A stretch of 64,000 nucleotides of DNA, taken from contig NZ_CP019650.1 of the NCBI RefSeq assembly GCF_001999945.1, positions 1,860,001-1,924,000 on the forward strand, in the 5' to 3' direction. How positions within the stretch are numbered: position 1 is the first letter of the stretch; every line of letters starts with the position of its first letter. Shown here piece by piece: positions 28,721 through 38,005 of this stretch. The position numbers and the translations under genes were made by a program. This DNA is from Microbulbifer agarilyticus (GTDB lineage: Bacteria > Pseudomonadota > Gammaproteobacteria > Pseudomonadales > Cellvibrionaceae). The notes beneath the pieces were generated by a model. That model searched no databases. It had not been told where the DNA came from and saw nothing but the letters and a program-made list of their open reading frames with translations.

Positions 28721-29245
28721 ATGGCCAGTTGGATTCCTATATTCGCGATTATTTTTGCGGTCGTTCTGGTGATCGGTCCCGTTATGTGGCTCAAGCCCAG
28801 TGCGCGTGAGCGCAAGCTGGCGGAGTTGCGCCAGAGTGCTGCAACGGCGGGCCTCAAGGTGCAAATGCAGCCGCTACCAGAAGCCCTGGGTAAAGGCACC
28901 GCAGCGACGTATTTTTCCCAGTGGCGCAATCCGAGGCGCTTGAGTACTGGCTGGGGGCTTGAGTTAAAGCGCGTCGAGCATGAGATGAACTTTGCCGGCC
29001 GCTGGGACTGGCGCAATGGGCGAACTGCGCCGGAGGCTGCGCGCCCGGCACTCAAAGAGCTGATCGCCATGTTACCGGCCGATGCTACGGCAATTTTCGC
29101 CAATGACAGCGGGTTGGGGGTTCAGTGGCGCGAACGCAGTGGTGATGCGGGTTTGGCGGCAGTGACTCAGGGGTTAGCGGAACAGCGTCCCTTAATAGAA
29201 GAAGCAATACGTCAGGTTGCGCGCACCGAGCCCGGGCTGGGCTAA
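28721..29245 (+). CDS. conserved hypothetical protein with N-terminal membrane anchor
   Basis: A 174-residue protein not recognised by function. Residues 4-24 form one membrane helix (WIPIFAIIFAVVLVIGPVMWL), followed by a basic stretch (KPSARERKLAELRQ) and a predicted soluble domain of about 130 residues rich in W, R and A. The topology recalls YajC, but the downstream part does not. The ATG at 28721 follows GGAAG at the right distance. A similar protein in this neighbourhood of Pseudomonas (near uup and usp) is remembered as uncharacterised. Confidence 0.75.
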   Translation: MASWIPIFAIIFAVVLVIGPVMWLKPSARERKLAELRQSAATAGLKVQMQPLPEALGKGTAATYFSQWRNPRRLSTGWGLELKRVEHEMNFAGRWDWRNGRTAPEAARPALKELIAMLPADATAIFANDSGLGVQWRERSGDAGLAAVTQGLAEQRPLIEEAIRQVARTEPGLG

Positions 29246-29504
29246 AACCGGTCTTTCGAAGGGCGCTTGTGCCGGCGTAATAAGCTGGCCGTCTCAAGGA
29301 TCTGGTCTACTGTTTTATCCGGTTGAACCCCGGGCTGAATTGGGGGTCGGAAGAGCTGTCCAGACGGTCGAATAGTTCAACAATTTGCTTAACTCGCTTG
29401 ACCAGAGGCGAGACCAAGCATATATATTCGCGCAACGCACTGTGCAAACAGCAGTGAGCACAGATTGCGCAAGCAGTAAATTTTTTATTTAAAATCAAAG
29501 GCTT

Positions 29505-32261
29505 ATGGGTAAATCACTGGTCATCGTCGAGTCGCCGGCGAAGGCAAAAACGATCAACAAGTATCTCGGAAAAGACTTCGTAGTGAAGTCCAGTATTGGT
29601 CATATCCGGGATCTTCCTACGGGCGCTTCCGCCAAGAAGCCTGTCGACCCGAAAGAACGGGCGCGTCGGGCCGCGGAAACCCGCAAGTTATCGCCAGAAG
29701 CCAAAGAGGTTTATAAACGCAAGAAAACCCGTGAACAGCTGATCAAGCGCATGGGCATCAATCCGGACCACAACTGGGAGGCGCACTATGAAATCCTCCC
29801 GGGTAAAGAAAAAGTTGTTGATGAATTGCGCAAACTGGCGGCAAATGCTGACCACGTCTATCTCGCAACGGATTTGGATCGCGAAGGAGAGGCCATTGCC
29901 TGGCACTTGCGCGAGGCTATTGGTGGCGACGAGCAGCGTTACCGCCGTGTGGTGTTCAACGAAATTACCAAGTCCGCGATTCAGGAAGCGTTTGAAGATC
30001 CCGGCCCCCTGGATATTGATCGGGTAAACGCGCAGCAGGCGCGTCGATTCCTCGATCGTATCGTGGGCTATATGGTTTCACCGCTGTTGTGGGAAAAAGT
30101 CGCCCGAGGCCTCTCAGCGGGTCGTGTGCAGTCCGTGGCGGTCAAACTGGTCGTTGAGCGCGAGCGCGAGATCCGCGCGTTTATTCCGGAAGAGTACTGG
30201 ACGCTGTTCGCCGACACCCAGACGGCGAAATCCGACGCTCTGCGCCTGGAAGTGAAAAAACAGGCCGGTCAGGCTTTCCGTCCTACCAATGAAGAGCAGG
30301 CCACTGCTGCGCTGAAAGCGCTGCAGGCCAGTGACTTCACGGTAAGCGCTCGGGACGACAAGCCCACCAGTTCCAAGCCCACCGCGCCGTATATCACGTC
30401 GACCTTGCAGCAGGCGGCGAGTAACCGTTTGAGCTTCAGTGTTAAGAAAACCATGATGATGGCCCAGCGTCTCTATGAGGCGGGTTACATCACCTATATG
30501 CGTACCGATTCCACCAATTTGAGTAAGGAAGCGGTCGCCTCTGTGCGTGAATTTATCGGTGAGAATTACGGCGAAAAATATTTGCCGGAAAACCCGAACA
30601 GCTACAGCAGCAAAGAAGGCGCGCAAGAAGCGCACGAAGCGATCCGTCCTTCGGATGTGCGGGTAAAACCCAACAACCTTTCCGGTATGGAGCGTGACGC
30701 AGAGCGCCTGTACACCCTGATCTGGCAACAGTTTGTTGCCTGCCAGATGACGCCTGCCAAGTTTACCTCCACTTCGGTGGTGGTTACCGCGGGCGACTTT
30801 GAGCTGCGTACACGCGGCCGCGTAATCCGCTTCGACGGTTTCCTGAAGGTCGCGCCGGCACAGAGCAAAAAAGACGAAGATTTGGTTCTGCCGGACATCA
30901 AAGTTGGCGAGAAGCTGAACCTGCAAAAGCTCGATCCGAAACAGCACTTCACCAAGCCGCCCGCGCGCTTCAGTGAAGCGGCACTCGTAAAAGAGCTGGA
31001 AAAACGCGGCATTGGTCGTCCGTCTACCTATGCATCGATTATTTCCACCATTCAGGATCGCGGTTACGTGCGGCTGGAAAACCGCCGTTTCTATGCGGAA
31101 AAAATGGGCGATATCGTTACCGACCGATTGAGCGAGAGCTTTACCGACTTGATGGATTACGGCTTTACCGCGAGTCTGGAAGAATCTCTCGATACCGTAG
31201 CGGAAGGAAAAAAGGGTTGGAAGGACCTGCTGAACGAATTCTATTCGGGATTCAGCAAGCGCCTGGAAACCGCGCAGGACAAAGAAGCTGGTATGCGTCG
31301 GAATAACCCGACGGATACCGATATCGAGTGCAGCAAGTGTGGCCGTCACATGCAGATTCGCACTGGTTCTACCGGGGTATTCCTCGGTTGCTCGGGTTAT
31401 GCCTTGCCGCCGAAGGAGCGCTGCACCAATACCATGAACCTGGTATCGGGTGAGGAAGCGGTTGATGCGGAGAAGGATGAAGACGCAGAAACGCGTCAGC
31501 TGCGCGATAAGCGCCGCTGTCCCAAGTGCGGCACCGCCATGGATAGCTACCTGGTGGACGAACATCGCAAGCTGCATATTTGTGGTAACAACCCGGACTG
31601 TACTGGTTTCGAAGTAGAGCAGGGTACCTTCAAGATTAAGGGCTACGATGGCCCGGTCATTGAATGCGACAAGTGTGGCTCCGATATGCAGTTGAAGTCC
31701 GGCCGCTTTGGCAAGTACTTCGGTTGTACCAACGAGAATTGTAAGAACACGCGCAAGCTGCTCAAGAACGGTCAGCCGGCACCTCCCAAGATGGATCCGG
31801 TGCCTATGCCTGAGCTTGCCTGCGAGAAAGTGGAAGATACCTACATTTTGCGCGACGGCGCGTCTGGCCTGTTTTTGGCTGCCAGCCAATTCCCGAAAAA
31901 CCGCGAAACCCGTGCTCCGCGGATCAAGGAATTACTGCCGCACAAAGATGAGATCGATCCAAAGTACAACTTCCTGTTCTCTGCCCCGGCGGAAGACAAT
32001 GAAGGCCGCGATACAGTGGTGCGTTTCAGTCGCAAGACTCAGGAACAGTACGTACAGACCGAAGAAGAGGGCAAGGCGACTGGCTGGAAGGCGTTCTATC
32101 GCGACGGCAAATGGCAGGTAGAAGAACCGGCCAAAAAAGCACCAGCGAAGAAAAAGGCCGCCGCGAAGAAGGCGCCAGCCAAGAAGGCCGCCGCGAAGAA
32201 GACTGCGGCTAAAAAAGCACCTGCCAAGAAAGCGGCAGCAAAGAAAACGCCAGCGAAGTAA
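29505..32261 (+). CDS. topA: DNA topoisomerase I
   Basis: A 918-residue type IA topoisomerase that relaxes negative supercoils. It has the Toprim domain ([12 protein letters not shown] at the start; [15 protein letters not shown] with acidic metal ligands) and the catalytic tyrosine in [10 protein letters not shown]. The C-terminal half has several four-cysteine zinc ribbons ([24 protein letters not shown]). The last 45 residues are a low-complexity tail of AAKK/APAKK repeats resembling histone H1 or AlgP. The ATG at 29505 follows AAAGG. The 259 bases upstream are AT-rich near the start and probably hold the promoter. Confidence 0.96.
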   Translation: MGKSLVIVESPAKAKTINKYLGKDFVVKSSIGHIRDLPTGASAKKPVDPKERARRAAETRKLSPEAKEVYKRKKTREQLIKRMGINPDHNWEAHYEILPGKEKVVDELRKLAANADHVYLATDLDREGEAIAWHLREAIGGDEQRYRRVVFNEITKSAIQEAFEDPGPLDIDRVNAQQARRFLDRIVGYMVSPLLWEKVARGLSAGRVQSVAVKLVVEREREIRAFIPEEYWTLFADTQTAKSDALRLEVKKQAGQAFRPTNEEQATAALKALQASDFTVSARDDKPTSSKPTAPYITSTLQQAASNRLSFSVKKTMMMAQRLYEAGYITYMRTDSTNLSKEAVASVREFIGENYGEKYLPENPNSYSSKEGAQEAHEAIRPSDVRVKPNNLSGMERDAERLYTLIWQQFVACQMTPAKFTSTSVVVTAGDFELRTRGRVIRFDGFLKVAPAQSKKDEDLVLPDIKVGEKLNLQKLDPKQHFTKPPARFSEAALVKELEKRGIGRPSTYASIISTIQDRGYVRLENRRFYAEKMGDIVTDRLSESFTDLMDYGFTASLEESLDTVAEGKKGWKDLLNEFYSGFSKRLETAQDKEAGMRRNNPTDTDIECSKCGRHMQIRTGSTGVFLGCSGYALPPKERCTNTMNLVSGEEAVDAEKDEDAETRQLRDKRRCPKCGTAMDSYLVDEHRKLHICGNNPDCTGFEVEQGTFKIKGYDGPVIECDKCGSDMQLKSGRFGKYFGCTNENCKNTRKLLKNGQPAPPKMDPVPMPELACEKVEDTYILRDGASGLFLAASQFPKNRETRAPRIKELLPHKDEIDPKYNFLFSAPAEDNEGRDTVVRFSRKTQEQYVQTEEEGKATGWKAFYRDGKWQVEEPAKKAPAKKKAAAKKAPAKKAAAKKTAAKKAPAKKAAAKKTPAK

Positions 32262-32304
32262 GTGGTAGGCCTAAAAAGGCCTCAACAGGAAGGGAACGGA
32301 AGTT

Positions 32305-32856
32305 TTGAGCAATCCCTACACCGGAACGGTGGCATCTACGCTGCGCAAGGCCCAGCTGTTGCTGGGCGAGTCCCAACAGGTTGCCAGCGGGCAGTCATTG
32401 CTGGACTCTGCACTTTTGGAGGCGGCTTTAACGCAGCTGTGGCGTGCTTACCGGGCATTCCTTGCGGAGCAGGGGCATCAGTTGCAGCTCGGTTTTGCCG
32501 CTGGTTCTGAGCCGGAAAGCGCGCAGGCGCTTGCGGCGCTGGTATCCCAGCGCGGCAAGTTCAGCGGTGATGTGACGGAGCTGGTGAACTTGTCAGAGGA
32601 CCCGGAGAGTTGGCTGAGTGGGCTCTGCCGCGCATGGGCCGGGCACTGGCAATTGTCGACTTCCGCTCCTGCAGGATCGTCAGGGGCGTCGAACGCCACT
32701 GCCTCTGGTGTAGAAACCATGATCCCGGTGCGGCAGCTGGATAACCCCTCTGCAGGCCCTCAGGACGCCGCTATGACCGCAGACAACCTTCGCCATTGGT
32801 ATCAGGCATTGGTGGAGCTGATTCAGCGTCAGCGAGCGCAGAGTCAAGAGTGGTAG
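32305..32856 (+). CDS. DUF6586-like conserved protein downstream of topA
   Basis: A 183-residue protein, predicted mainly helical, with no signal peptide or membrane segment (TLRKAQLLLGESQQ, LTQLWRAYRAFLAEQ). It is similar, as far as memory allows, to the uncharacterised protein after topA in Pseudomonas that is now labelled DUF6586. Translation probably begins at a TTG (32305), with GGAAG at the proper distance and no better ATG. It lies 43 bases after topA and is probably co-transcribed. Function unknown. Confidence 0.7.
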   Translation: MSNPYTGTVASTLRKAQLLLGESQQVASGQSLLDSALLEAALTQLWRAYRAFLAEQGHQLQLGFAAGSEPESAQALAALVSQRGKFSGDVTELVNLSEDPESWLSGLCRAWAGHWQLSTSAPAGSSGASNATASGVETMIPVRQLDNPSAGPQDAAMTADNLRHWYQALVELIQRQRAQSQEW

Positions 32857-32926
32857 CAACCGGGCTACTCGTGTCACGGTTCCGGTTCCCCGGGGCAATG
32901 CAGGCGTTAATTCACCAAAGAAATCT

Positions 32927-32971
32927 ATTAGTGGATGCACGCTGATTAGTGGATGCCCCCTGTGGTACACT
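32927..32971 (+). promoter_or_regulatory. direct repeat overlapping a putative promoter
   Basis: The 12-base word ATTAGTGGATGC occurs at 32927-32938 and again at 32945-32956, an 18-base period. TACACT at 32966-32971 is a possible -10 with TGATTA at 32943-32948 as a poor -35, 17 bases apart. The repeat would then flank the promoter of the 84-residue gene. Confidence 0.4.
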
Positions 32972-33004
32972 GGCTGCCAAATCACGCGGTTACCGGAGAA
33001 GTGA

Positions 33005-33259
33005 ATGTCTACAGAGACTTACGAGATCATTGAGCTGTCCAATGGTGATGTGGCGCTACGACGCGCTGGTCACAAGGGTGAGCCTCTGGTGCGTATTCGT
33101 TTCTCCGACGAGAGTATGCATTTTTTGCGCGATCACAAGGTAGCGGTCGCCCGAGCCATGCTGGAGGCGGGGATCGAAGCGGTTCAGGATATCGGTGAAA
33201 TGGAGCCAGAGCCTTTCGAGGAAGAAGTGGTTGATATCACTGAGCACACGATTCACTGA
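33005..33259 (+). CDS. conserved small acidic protein, function unknown
   Basis: An 84-residue acidic soluble protein (ETYEIIELSNGDVALRR at the start, then PLVRIRFSD and an acidic C-terminal third). It has a strong ribosome-binding site (GGAGAAGTGA) before the ATG at 33005. It resembles the small uncharacterised protein found between topA and lexA in pseudomonads. It converges with lexA and shares a bidirectional terminator with it. Confidence 0.78.
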   Translation: MSTETYEIIELSNGDVALRRAGHKGEPLVRIRFSDESMHFLRDHKVAVARAMLEAGIEAVQDIGEMEPEPFEEEVVDITEHTIH

Positions 33260-33287
33260 TGGTGTGAAAAGAAGGTTTGAAAAGACT

Positions 33288-33335
33288 TTCAGGCATAAAA
33301 AAACAGGGCGTATGCCCTGTTTTTTTATGCCTGAA
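33288..33335. terminator. bidirectional intrinsic terminator
   Basis: A perfect 22-bp inverted repeat (33288-33309 paired with 33314-33335) with loop GTAT. It has an ACAGGGC/GCCCTGT core flanked by seven A on one side and seven T on the other, so it ends with a U-run in both directions. It lies between the convergent 84-residue gene and lexA. Confidence 0.92.
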
Positions 33336-33366
33336 ATAATTCGCCCAGCGATTGCGAGTAGCGCGA

Positions 33367-33975
33367 TCAGATCGGATTTTGTCGAATCACTCCGACTGCC
33401 AACCCTTCGATGGCAAAGTTGCGGTCGCGCATGTCCACTTCAATCACGTTGAACTCTTCATTTTCTGGGTGCAATTGTACCGTGGCCTGGTTGCCACGAC
33501 GCTTGAAGCGCTTCACCGTCACTTCATCTTCAATACGCGCTACAACAATCTGCCCATTGCGGATGTTGTCGGTGCGCTGCACTGCCAACAGGTCGCCGTC
33601 GAGAATACCGGCGTCTTTCATACTCATTCCGTGTACGCGCAGCAGATAGTCTGCAGGCGGATGGAAAAACTCCGCCGGGATCTCACAGTATTCTTCGATG
33701 TTTTCTTCCGCGAGAATCGGGTTGCCAGCGGCAACACGGCCGACAACGGGCAGGCCAGTGTGGTGGTCGGGAATGCGGATACCGCGGGAGGCACCGGCAA
33801 CCATTTCGATCGCGCCTTTGCGGGCCAGGGCCTTGAGGTGTTCTTCTGCTGCGTTGGGAGAGCGAAAACCAAGTTCCTGAGCAATTTCGGCTCGGGTAGG
33901 GGGGTAACCGGTATCGTCCACATAGCTCTTGATCAGTTCCAGAACCTGAGCCTGGCGTGCGGTGAGATTTGTCAT
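33367..33975 (-). CDS. lexA: LexA repressor
   Basis: A 202-residue SOS repressor. The N-terminal winged helix ([15 protein letters not shown]) is followed by the self-cleavage site A83-G84 and the Ser118/Lys155 catalytic dyad ([16 protein letters not shown]). Length matches the E. coli protein. AAGGAAGG lies upstream of the ATG. Two LexA boxes lie 17-51 bases upstream, so it represses itself. No sulA-like gene follows it, unlike the lexA-sulA pair remembered in Pseudomonas; a terminator comes instead. Confidence 0.97.
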   Translation of the reverse strand: MTNLTARQAQVLELIKSYVDDTGYPPTRAEIAQELGFRSPNAAEEHLKALARKGAIEMVAGASRGIRIPDHHTGLPVVGRVAAGNPILAEENIEEYCEIPAEFFHPPADYLLRVHGMSMKDAGILDGDLLAVQRTDNIRNGQIVVARIEDEVTVKRFKRRGNQATVQLHPENEEFNVIEVDMRDRNFAIEGLAVGVIRQNPI

Positions 33976-33991
33976 TGCGCCTTCCTTTGAT

Positions 33992-34007
33992 CTGTATTTT
34001 TATACAG
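33992..34007. promoter_or_regulatory. LexA (SOS) box 1
   Basis: CTGTATTTTTATACAG fits the gammaproteobacterial SOS box CTGT-N8-ACAG exactly. It is 17 bases upstream of lexA. Confidence 0.92.
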
Positions 34008-34010
34008 GTG

Positions 34011-34026
34011 CTGTGATTATATACAG
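34011..34026. promoter_or_regulatory. LexA (SOS) box 2
   Basis: CTGTGATTATATACAG fits CTGT-N8-ACAG exactly. Its start is 19 bases from that of box 1, giving the tandem layout seen at E. coli lexA, so strong autoregulation is expected. Confidence 0.92.
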
Positions 34027-34051
34027 ATTTATGGCGCGCGCAAACTGTACC

Positions 34052-34085
34052 CAGGCAAGTTGAATCCCAAAGGGAAACTTGCCTG
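34052..34085. terminator. inverted repeat after the 110-residue gene
   Basis: A 10-bp stem CAGGCAAGTT/AACTTGCCTG (34052-34061, 34076-34085) encloses an inner TCCC-AAA-GGGA hairpin with a 3-base bulge. It follows the leftward DUF6763-like gene and probably ends its transcript before the lexA operators, though no U-run follows. Confidence 0.5.
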
Positions 34086-34115
34086 CGTCGTAAGATTGAT
34101 TATTTGGAAGCTTTT

Positions 34116-34448
34116 TTAAATACCTTCGTCCGTGCCCGGAAAAGAGTCTCCCTCCAGTCGGTCAATGGCGCTCTGGGCGGGTGAAAAGATTGGGCTCTTG
34201 AAGCCGGCGTCTTCCTCGTCTCCCATTTCATCCGCAAAGGTGCCGTAACTGGCGTTTGCATCTTCCGGTGCGGCAGCGCCTATTACCGGTAGGGAAGGCC
34301 AATTCTGAAATTCGATTTCATCGATGCTGCCGTCGAGATATTGAATCTCGATGGTGCGTGACGGGTGGTCAACGGCAACGACCTCAAACAGGTCGCCTGT
34401 GTCGAAGTTTTCAAACCAGCTGCCAATTTCAGGGGCGATTCTCGCCAT
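34116..34448 (-). CDS. DUF6763-like small conserved protein
   Basis: A 110-residue acidic soluble protein. The first 55 residues look like a small beta domain (IGSWFENFDTGDLFEVVAVD, then IEIQYLDGSIDEIEF) and the rest is acidic and probably disordered. It is similar to short proteins of marine gammaproteobacteria that carry the DUF6763 label, from memory. An AGGAGG ribosome-binding site gives the start at 34448. No known function. Confidence 0.72.
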   Translation of the reverse strand: MARIAPEIGSWFENFDTGDLFEVVAVDHPSRTIEIQYLDGSIDEIEFQNWPSLPVIGAAAPEDANASYGTFADEMGDEEDAGFKSPIFSPAQSAIDRLEGDSFPGTDEGI

Positions 34449-34747
34449 GACTTGGCCCTCCTGTGTCGGGGGTAGCCCGGGTTTTTATCTCGGGCCTTCC
34501 CACTCGTGGCGCTAGCTCTGGCGCGGTTTCTGCGGGGGTTCGGCAGATGCGACGAGTTGCGCGATTTTTTCAAATGTTCATGGCCAATCTAATGTCGCGG
34601 GCGTGCGCTTGGTAACTCGAACCAGCGCTGCTGGGGCGCGTGTTTAGATCGATTGTGCATGCGCGTATTCCATCATTGCCGGTATGTGCTAGTCTGGCGG
34701 TTAAAACAAACGTTTAAATTGTCGGTTTGAATTGTTGTGAGATTGGT
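34449..34747. promoter_or_regulatory. divergent region DUF6763-like gene / psrA
   Basis: About 300 bases. An extended -10 (TG-C-TAGTCT, 34687-34695) lies upstream of psrA. It is followed by CAAACGTTTAA (34707-34717) with the palindrome AAACGTTT, and by a GGTTTG at 34724-34729. PsrA of Pseudomonas binds CAAAC/GTTTG half-sites, so self-binding here is possible, although the half-site spacing is not the published one. Confidence 0.4.
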
Positions 34748-35392
34748 ATGAGTCAGTTGGATACTGTTCAGCGGATATTGGATGCTGCGGAAGTGCTGTT
34801 TGCCGAGCGCGGGTTTACCGAGACCTCTTTGCGCACCATCACCAGTACCGCAGGAGTCAATCTGGCGGCGGTGAATTATCATTTTGGTTCGAAAAAAGAA
34901 CTGATTCAGGCCGTATTCGAGCGATTTCTTACACCTTTTACGACGTCTTTGGATGCAGAACTCGCCCGCCTGACTACAGATGAGGGTTCATTGCAGCTGG
35001 ATGACCTGCTGCAGAGTCTATACCGGGTTGCTTTGGCCGGCTTGGCCAGTCAGGGGCGTGACCCCAAGCGGTTTATGCGCCTGCTAGGGCTGGCGTACAC
35101 CCAGTCCCAGGGCCATTTGCGCCGCTTTATCGTTTCCCGCTACGGCGACTCTTACCGCCGTTTCGCGGGCTCGCTGGCCACCGCCTTGCCCCACGTAGAT
35201 CCGGTGACCTTTTACTGGCGCCTCTATTTCATGCTCGGGGCCACGGTATTTTCCCTTTCGAGCTTTGACGCGATCGAAGCTATCCTGAGAGAGGATTTCG
35301 GCGCTGAAAGCAGCCTGGAAGAGACACTTGCCCGGCTGGCGCCGGCCGCAGTGGCCATGTTGACCGCGCCCGTACCGACCGAAGGTGAATAA
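34748..35392 (+). CDS. psrA: TetR-family regulator, PsrA-like
   Basis: A 214-residue TetR/AcrR repressor. The helix-turn-helix region (RILDAAEVLFAERGF, TSLRTITSTAGVNLAAVNYH, FGSKKELIQAVF) closely matches Pseudomonas PsrA as remembered. The ligand domain also fits (FMRLLGLAYTQSQGHLRRF). PsrA senses long-chain fatty acids, represses fatty-acid oxidation genes and itself, and activates rpoS in pseudomonads. Its place between lexA and nagZ is the same as in P. aeruginosa. The ATG at 34748 is preferred over an upstream in-frame codon. Confidence 0.85.
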   Translation: MSQLDTVQRILDAAEVLFAERGFTETSLRTITSTAGVNLAAVNYHFGSKKELIQAVFERFLTPFTTSLDAELARLTTDEGSLQLDDLLQSLYRVALAGLASQGRDPKRFMRLLGLAYTQSQGHLRRFIVSRYGDSYRRFAGSLATALPHVDPVTFYWRLYFMLGATVFSLSSFDAIEAILREDFGAESSLEETLARLAPAAVAMLTAPVPTEGE

Positions 35393-35475
35393 TTGGCCGG
35401 GAAACGGTGGCCCATTAATCGCTAGGGTTTGATCGTCTATTACGTGATCGAAGTTAAATTGTGGAGTGTATGCCG

Positions 35476-36489
35476 ATGTCTGCTCAGATTGGCCCGGTAA
35501 TGATCGATGTGGATGGCCTTACGCTTACCGAGGAGGATCGCGAGCTGCTGCGGCATCCACATGTTGGCGGGCTAATATTTTTTGCGCGCAATTATGAGAA
35601 CCGCCCGCAACTGGAAAGCCTCATTGCAGAGATCCGTGCAGTGCGCCCTGAAATTCTGCTGGCAGTGGATCAGGAAGGGGGCAGGGTGCAGCGCTTCCGG
35701 GACTTCTTCACGCGTATTCCCTCAATGCAGGCGCTCAGTGCGCAAGCGAATACGCAGCAATTGCAGGATGTCGGCTGGCTGCTGGCGGCCGAACTGCTCG
35801 CGGTGGGCGTGGACTTCAGCTTCGCACCGGTGCTCGATGCGGACGACGATTTTTGTCGCATTGTCGGTGATCGCAGTTTCGCGCAGGATCCACTGACGCT
35901 GTGCCACAAGGCTCGACCGTTTATTGCCGGCATGCACGAAGCCGGAATGGCAACTACGGGCAAGCATTTTCCCGGCCATGGCCAGGTGCTGGAAGACAGC
36001 CACGAAGAACTGCCGGTTGATGAGCGCGATCTCGAGACTGTGCTTGCAGCGGACGGGGTGCCGTTTGCAGAATGTATTGCCGCTGGCGAATTGGAAGCCG
36101 TCATGCCGGCGCATATCCGCTTTGCCAAAGTCGATGAAAACTCCGTGGGCTTTTCACGCTACTGGCTGCAAGAGATTTTACGCAAGCGCCTCAAGTTTGA
36201 TGGGGTCATCTTTAGTGATGATCTGACCATGGAGGGCGCCGGCGCAGCAGGTGGTTATCGGGAGCGAATTCACGCGGCACTTTCCGCGGGCTGCGATATG
36301 GGAATCGTCTGTAATAACCGTCAGGGTGCTATCGAGGTCCTGGATGCGCTGCAAGGCCACTCTATTGACCCTGCGTCGAGCGAACGCCTCTCCCGTATGC
36401 GAGGCCAGCCCAAGATAAACAGTTGGGATGCACTGGAAAAGAGCGACCGTTGGCAAAAAACACGCGAATGGCTGGCATCCTGGATGTAA
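35476..36489 (+). CDS. nagZ: beta-N-acetylhexosaminidase NagZ
   Basis: A 337-residue cytoplasmic glycosidase (GH3) that removes GlcNAc from anhydromuropeptides in cell-wall recycling. The family loop KHFPGHG (about 163-169) and the Asp-His pair (DSH, 174-176) act as general acid, and FSDD near 246-249 holds the nucleophile. GGAG nine bases upstream favours the ATG at 35476; a GTG at 35461 and an ATG at 35470 are in frame. The lytic transglycosylase at 24056 would supply its substrates. Confidence 0.94.
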   Translation: MSAQIGPVMIDVDGLTLTEEDRELLRHPHVGGLIFFARNYENRPQLESLIAEIRAVRPEILLAVDQEGGRVQRFRDFFTRIPSMQALSAQANTQQLQDVGWLLAAELLAVGVDFSFAPVLDADDDFCRIVGDRSFAQDPLTLCHKARPFIAGMHEAGMATTGKHFPGHGQVLEDSHEELPVDERDLETVLAADGVPFAECIAAGELEAVMPAHIRFAKVDENSVGFSRYWLQEILRKRLKFDGVIFSDDLTMEGAGAAGGYRERIHAALSAGCDMGIVCNNRQGAIEVLDALQGHSIDPASSERLSRMRGQPKINSWDALEKSDRWQKTREWLASWM

Positions 36490-36540
36490 ATACGCACAAT
36501 AATCCCCTAATTCATTCGTCTGCAGCTTATGGAGTAGTTT

Positions 36541-37671
36541 GTGGAGTCAGCTAAAGCGTTCTTGCGCTCCCTGGTCGGGGACGACCGCTTCTGGATTGCC
36601 GAAATCTTTTTCATCGTTCTGTTTACCGCGCTGGCCTCCTGGTTGGTGGGGCGCTTTATTCTTCAGCTCCAGGCGCGGGCAGAGCGCACGGTAAACCCGT
36701 GGGACGATGCGCTGGCAAACTCCATGAATCCACCGGCGTCGATTTTGATCTGGTTGTTGGGGTTGTCCTTTGCTGCTTCTCGCACCGCTGCCACCACGGG
36801 CTCAGAGCTCCTTACCTGGCTCGCGGATAAGCCCCGGGCAGTCGGATTTGTGGTGGTTATCACCTGGTTTGGTTTGCGCTTTGCCAAAGAAGTGGAGCGG
36901 AATCTGGCGGACCCACGCTATATGCGTAAGCCGATCGATGCCACCACGGTGCGCGCTATTGGCAAACTGGTGCGAGCTTCCATCATGATCACCGCTGCCC
37001 TGGTGATTATGCAGCGCCTTGGGTATAGCGTGAGTGGTGTGCTGGCGATGGGCGGTATTGGCGGCCTCGCAATTGGTTTTGCGGCGAAGGATCTCCTGGC
37101 AAATTTCTTTGGTGGGTTAATGATTTATCTGGATCGCCCGTTCAAAGTAGGGGACTGGGTGCGTTCGCCAGACCAGGAGATCGAGGGGACGGTAGAGGAT
37201 ATTGGTTGGCGTCTGACCAGAATTCGCACCTTCGATAAGCGTCCGTTGTATATCCCCAACGGTACCTTTACCCAGATATCGGTTGAAAACCCGTCGCGCA
37301 TGTTGAATCGCCGCATTTATGAAACCATCGGCATTCGCTATGAAGACGCGCACCTGATGGAGACTGTGGTGGGTGAGGTGCGCCGCATGCTGGAGCAGCA
37401 CCCGGAAATCGATACCAACCAAACGCTCATCGTCAACTTCAATTCGTTCGCGCCGTCTTCGCTGGATTTCTTTATTTACACTTTTACCAAGACCACCGAG
37501 TGGGTTCGTTACCATGAGATCAAACAGGATGTACTGCTGAAAATCCTCAAAATTATTGAGGCGCAGGGCGCGTCTTGTGCATTCCCCACATCCACTTTGC
37601 ATATATCCGAGTTGCCTGAACTGGCGATTGCAGACCGCTCTGCTGGAGCACGCGGTCCGGTCGGTGCGTAA
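36541..37671 (+). CDS. MscS-family mechanosensitive channel
   Basis: A 376-residue inner-membrane protein with about four membrane segments in the first half. The pore-lining MscS helix is AMGGIGGLAIGFAAKDLLAN, followed by FFGGLMIYLDRPFKVGDWV and the cytoplasmic beta domain. It releases solutes on hypo-osmotic shock. It begins with GTG at 36541 preceded by GGAG, 51 bases after nagZ. A TAAGCG-GGAC-CGCTTA hairpin covers the stop codon. Confidence 0.9.
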   Translation: MESAKAFLRSLVGDDRFWIAEIFFIVLFTALASWLVGRFILQLQARAERTVNPWDDALANSMNPPASILIWLLGLSFAASRTAATTGSELLTWLADKPRAVGFVVVITWFGLRFAKEVERNLADPRYMRKPIDATTVRAIGKLVRASIMITAALVIMQRLGYSVSGVLAMGGIGGLAIGFAAKDLLANFFGGLMIYLDRPFKVGDWVRSPDQEIEGTVEDIGWRLTRIRTFDKRPLYIPNGTFTQISVENPSRMLNRRIYETIGIRYEDAHLMETVVGEVRRMLEQHPEIDTNQTLIVNFNSFAPSSLDFFIYTFTKTTEWVRYHEIKQDVLLKILKIIEAQGASCAFPTSTLHISELPELAIADRSAGARGPVGA

Positions 37672-38005
37672 GCGGGACCGCTTAAATTGCGCAATAGTCA
37701 GCTTAGTGACGCGAGCTTAATTTCAAGTTGCCCCCCGGCTTGAGCACAAGATACCAAGGTATTTGGGACCTTTTGGGCTAATTTGGTGATTTATTGCGCA
37801 TTGTTGGTGAGAAGTAACATTAATTTCACGTGCAAACCTAGACAGTGGCGCAGTTTTATCTAAGAATCGGTAAGGACCTGTTCGATACATTGAACAGGTG
37901 CTTCGAGAAAGTGTCCGCCCTCACGGAGGATAGGGCACCCAAATTGGGGTAGGCGAATCGCCCGCAACCTGGGTGAGCGCAATAACAATAAAAGAGGTTG
38001 GCTTA
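37672..38005 (+). promoter_or_regulatory. long structured leader of the cold-shock gene
   Basis: These 334 bases have no gene. Hairpins include ACCTGTTC/GAACAGGT (37876-37883, 37892-37899) and a partly palindromic CCCAAATTGGGG near 37938-37949. A long folded 5-prime leader is characteristic of cspA-type mRNAs, where it controls stability and translation with temperature. The promoter itself could not be fixed. Confidence 0.5.

Noticed and set aside
30114..31889. 591-codon open frame on the minus strand
   Set aside because: Complete antisense shadow of topA with no family features.
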